Shown: in pieces, positions 62,580 to 64,000 of the stretch
Layout of the letters: each line of letters begins with the position of its first letter
Position numbering within the stretch: the first letter of the stretch is position 1
DNA from: CAVQOB01 sp963714325
GTDB taxonomy: Bacteria > Pseudomonadota > Alphaproteobacteria > Rhizobiales > Hyphomicrobiaceae
Reading direction: 5' to 3'
Assembly: GCA_963714325.1 (NCBI GenBank)
Contig: CAVQOB010000019.1
Coordinates: forward strand, 1 to 64,000
DNA: 64,000 nucleotides
The notes under the pieces: model-generated
Database searches by the model: none
Told to the model about the DNA's origin: nothing
The model's input: only the letters and a program-made list of their open reading frames with translations
Position numbers and translations under genes: made by a program

Positions 62580-64000
62580 CTGGGCAAGGCGGGTTCCAAG
62601 GACGACAAGTCAACGCCCATCGTTGCGGCAGGGAAACCGTCGCCACCGGTGAGCGGAGCTGTCGCCGCAGCATCGACCTTTGTCAACGCTGCCGTCGTAA
62701 TTGCCGGCGTCGCCATCGTGCTCGGCGTACCGCTCGCAAGCAACGCCAATCGCCCGCAGCCGCTCGCAACATCGCAGGCGACTATCGCTGGCCCGGCAGG
62801 GTTGGCGATCCCGTTGTCGGCCGTTCCCAATGTCCCGTCGACGATAGCGGTCGCACAATCCAGCGCGGGCGAGCAACTACCTGCCATGGCGTCAATGCCC
62901 GTCCCTCCCGCGGCGGCTCCATCTGCAGCAGTGCCACCAGCGGCAGCACCACAAAACAGTACCGTGGAAGCGCGCCGCATGGCCGCTTTCGACGGCTACA
63001 TTGCCCCCGCGCGAGATCTGATCCCGAAGCCGGAGGATATCGCCAGGCTGCGCGAAGTGATGGCCGCATTAACCGGCGGCAATATCGCAGCTGCCCGGGT
63101 CGCGCGTGAGCAACTCGGCGACCCGGTTGCGCGCAAGTTGGCCGACTGGGCGCTCTATCGCCAGGGCGCCGGCAGCGCGCGCGACATCAAGGCCTTCCTC
63201 GACGCCAACCCGGATTGGCCGCTGCGTGATGCCTTAACGGCGCGCGCCGAAGAACAACTCTTCACCGGCGGTGGCAGCGCCCGCGACATCAAGGCCTTCT
63301 TTAATGGTGCTGACCCGAAATCCGGTGTGGGCCATGCGGCACTGGCGTCAGCATTGCTCGCGGAAGGCGACGAGGCCAAGGCAAAGGTACTGGCGGCGAA
63401 AGTCTGGCGCCAGCTCGATTTGCCGGCCACACTGGAAGTCGGCTTTCTTGAGCGCTTCAGCAAAATTCTGGGAGACGATGATCATAAAGTTCGGCTTGAT
63501 CGCTTTTTGCTCGACGACAAGCGCTGGGTCAATGAACGCAATGATCGAGCAGCGATCGCCCGCCGCGTCATCGCGCTACTCAGCCAACCCAGTGAACGAC
63601 AAAAGGCCGAGGCGCGCCTGGCGGTCTTCCTGCGGTCCAAGACCGCCGATCAGCTGATGGCGCAGTTTACGTCGGAGGGAGCGCCGTTGCCCGCAGCCTC
63701 AGCGGCGGCAACGCCACCCGTGACGGCGACTGCAGCCGTGACACCGCCAGCTGATGCCACTCCGGTGGTGGCGTCTGTCGCCGCGGCTCCGGATTGGGGC
63801 TTCGTCTTCCAGCGCATCCAATGGCTGCGTCGCCTTGGCCGCCATGATGAAGCCTGGAAAGCGCTGCTGTCCGCTCCGACGGATCTAGCCATCGTCGGCG
63901 ATCTCGACGACTGGTGGGATGAGCGCCGCCTCGCGGCCTACGATGCCCTGAAGCAGGGCAAGCCCGGCATTGCCTATGACCTCGTCAAGGCGCCAGGCGC
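62580..64000 (+). CDS. slt: Soluble lytic murein transglycosylase, N-terminal part (runs off the window)
   Basis: The frame is open from a stop at 62565 to the window end. The start is uncertain: a CTG at 62580 has AGGAG at ideal spacing, and a GTG at 62649 directly precedes a hydrophobic signal segment (TFVNAAVVIAGVAIVLGVPL). After a Pro/Ala-rich linker come tandem superhelical repeats (AARVAREQLGDPVARKLADW, ALTARAEEQLFTGGG, FLERFSKILGDDDHKVRLDR, FVFQRIQWLRRLGRHDEAWK) of the Slt70 U-domain. An Ala/Pro/Thr-rich insert (AASAAATPPVTATAAV) splits the repeats. The catalytic C-terminal domain lies beyond the window. Cleaves peptidoglycan in the periplasm. Confidence 0.8.
   Translation, partial: MGKAGSKDDKSTPIVAAGKPSPPVSGAVAAASTFVNAAVVIAGVAIVLGVPLASNANRPQPLATSQATIAGPAGLAIPLSAVPNVPSTIAVAQSSAGEQLPAMASMPVPPAAAPSAAVPPAAAPQNSTVEARRMAAFDGYIAPARDLIPKPEDIARLREVMAALTGGNIAAARVAREQLGDPVARKLADWALYRQGAGSARDIKAFLDANPDWPLRDALTARAEEQLFTGGGSARDIKAFFNGADPKSGVGHAALASALLAEGDEAKAKVLAAKVWRQLDLPATLEVGFLERFSKILGDDDHKVRLDRFLLDDKRWVNERNDRAAIARRVIALLSQPSERQKAEARLAVFLRSKTADQLMAQFTSEGAPLPAASAAATPPVTATAAVTPPADATPVVASVAAAPDWGFVFQRIQWLRRLGRHDEAWKALLSAPTDLAIVGDLDDWWDERRLAAYDALKQGKPGIAYDLVKAPG

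Overview
The window looks like chromosomal DNA of an alphaproteobacterium, most likely Hyphomicrobiales (Bradyrhizobium/Xanthobacteraceae-like). The evidence is the ispH-thrB-rnhA order, an imuA-imuB-dnaE2 operon preceded by an alphaproteobacterial LexA box (GTTC-N7-GTTC), the ctaC-ctaD-ctaB-coxF-cox11-ctaE oxidase operon next to an ialB-type gene, and high GC throughout. Taxonomy is inferred from gene content only. Left core (1-21.7 kb): ispH-thrB-rnhA on the minus strand; a lipoprotein and an SRPBCC protein; a plus-strand operon of a sensor/cyclase-like protein (frameshifted), an MscS channel with a cyclic-nucleotide-binding-like domain and a TAXI-type periplasmic binding protein; a 2-oxo-hepta-3-ene-1,7-dioate hydratase; the SOS mutagenesis cassette imuA-imuB-dnaE2; a truncated metallophosphoesterase; and a tungstate ABC transporter (tupB-tupC-tupA) divergent from its probable sensor-regulator. 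Genomic island (21,720-47,864, about 26.1 kb): it is bounded by a 51-bp direct repeat identical to the 3' part of tRNA-Val(CAC), which is intact at the right end. A tyrosine integrase lies just inside the left end, and repeated GTGGTTCC sites near both ends look like integrase arm sites. The cargo is dominated by two giant minus-strand secreted-type proteins. One is a calcium-binding RTX protein of about 2,200 residues broken by three frameshifts; the other is an intact protein of about 2,897 residues with 29 ELWxxDGT repeats plus cadherin-like, CARDB-like and RTX modules. They share a C-terminal module of about 325 residues. Between them is an uncharacterised regulator-like gene. CAGT-N5-ACTG palindromes occur twice before that gene and once before the ELW gene, which suggests a local regulon. 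The rest of the island holds a MmeI-like (Type IIL) restriction-methylation gene with a homopolymer frameshift, an ImmA/IrrE-type peptidase truncated at an IS1595 fragment, a 271-bp nested inverted-repeat element, two uncharacterised genes, an AlpA/excisionase-like gene, a winged-helix gene and a pair of small island genes. An integrase remnant and an att-like flank left of the island point to an older element at the same tRNA. Right core (47.9-64 kb): a DUF4139 protein, the aa3 cytochrome oxidase operon, ialB, a rhodanese-like gene broken at a ten-base homopolymer, a GNAT and SDR pair, smpB, dapA and the start of a soluble lytic transglycosylase. Seven single-base frameshifts occur in otherwise recognisable genes, including the housekeeping gene ctaC. 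Sequencing or assembly error must therefore be excluded before any of them is read as biology. Two of the shifts fall on the same 11-mer, GCAAGAACTCG.
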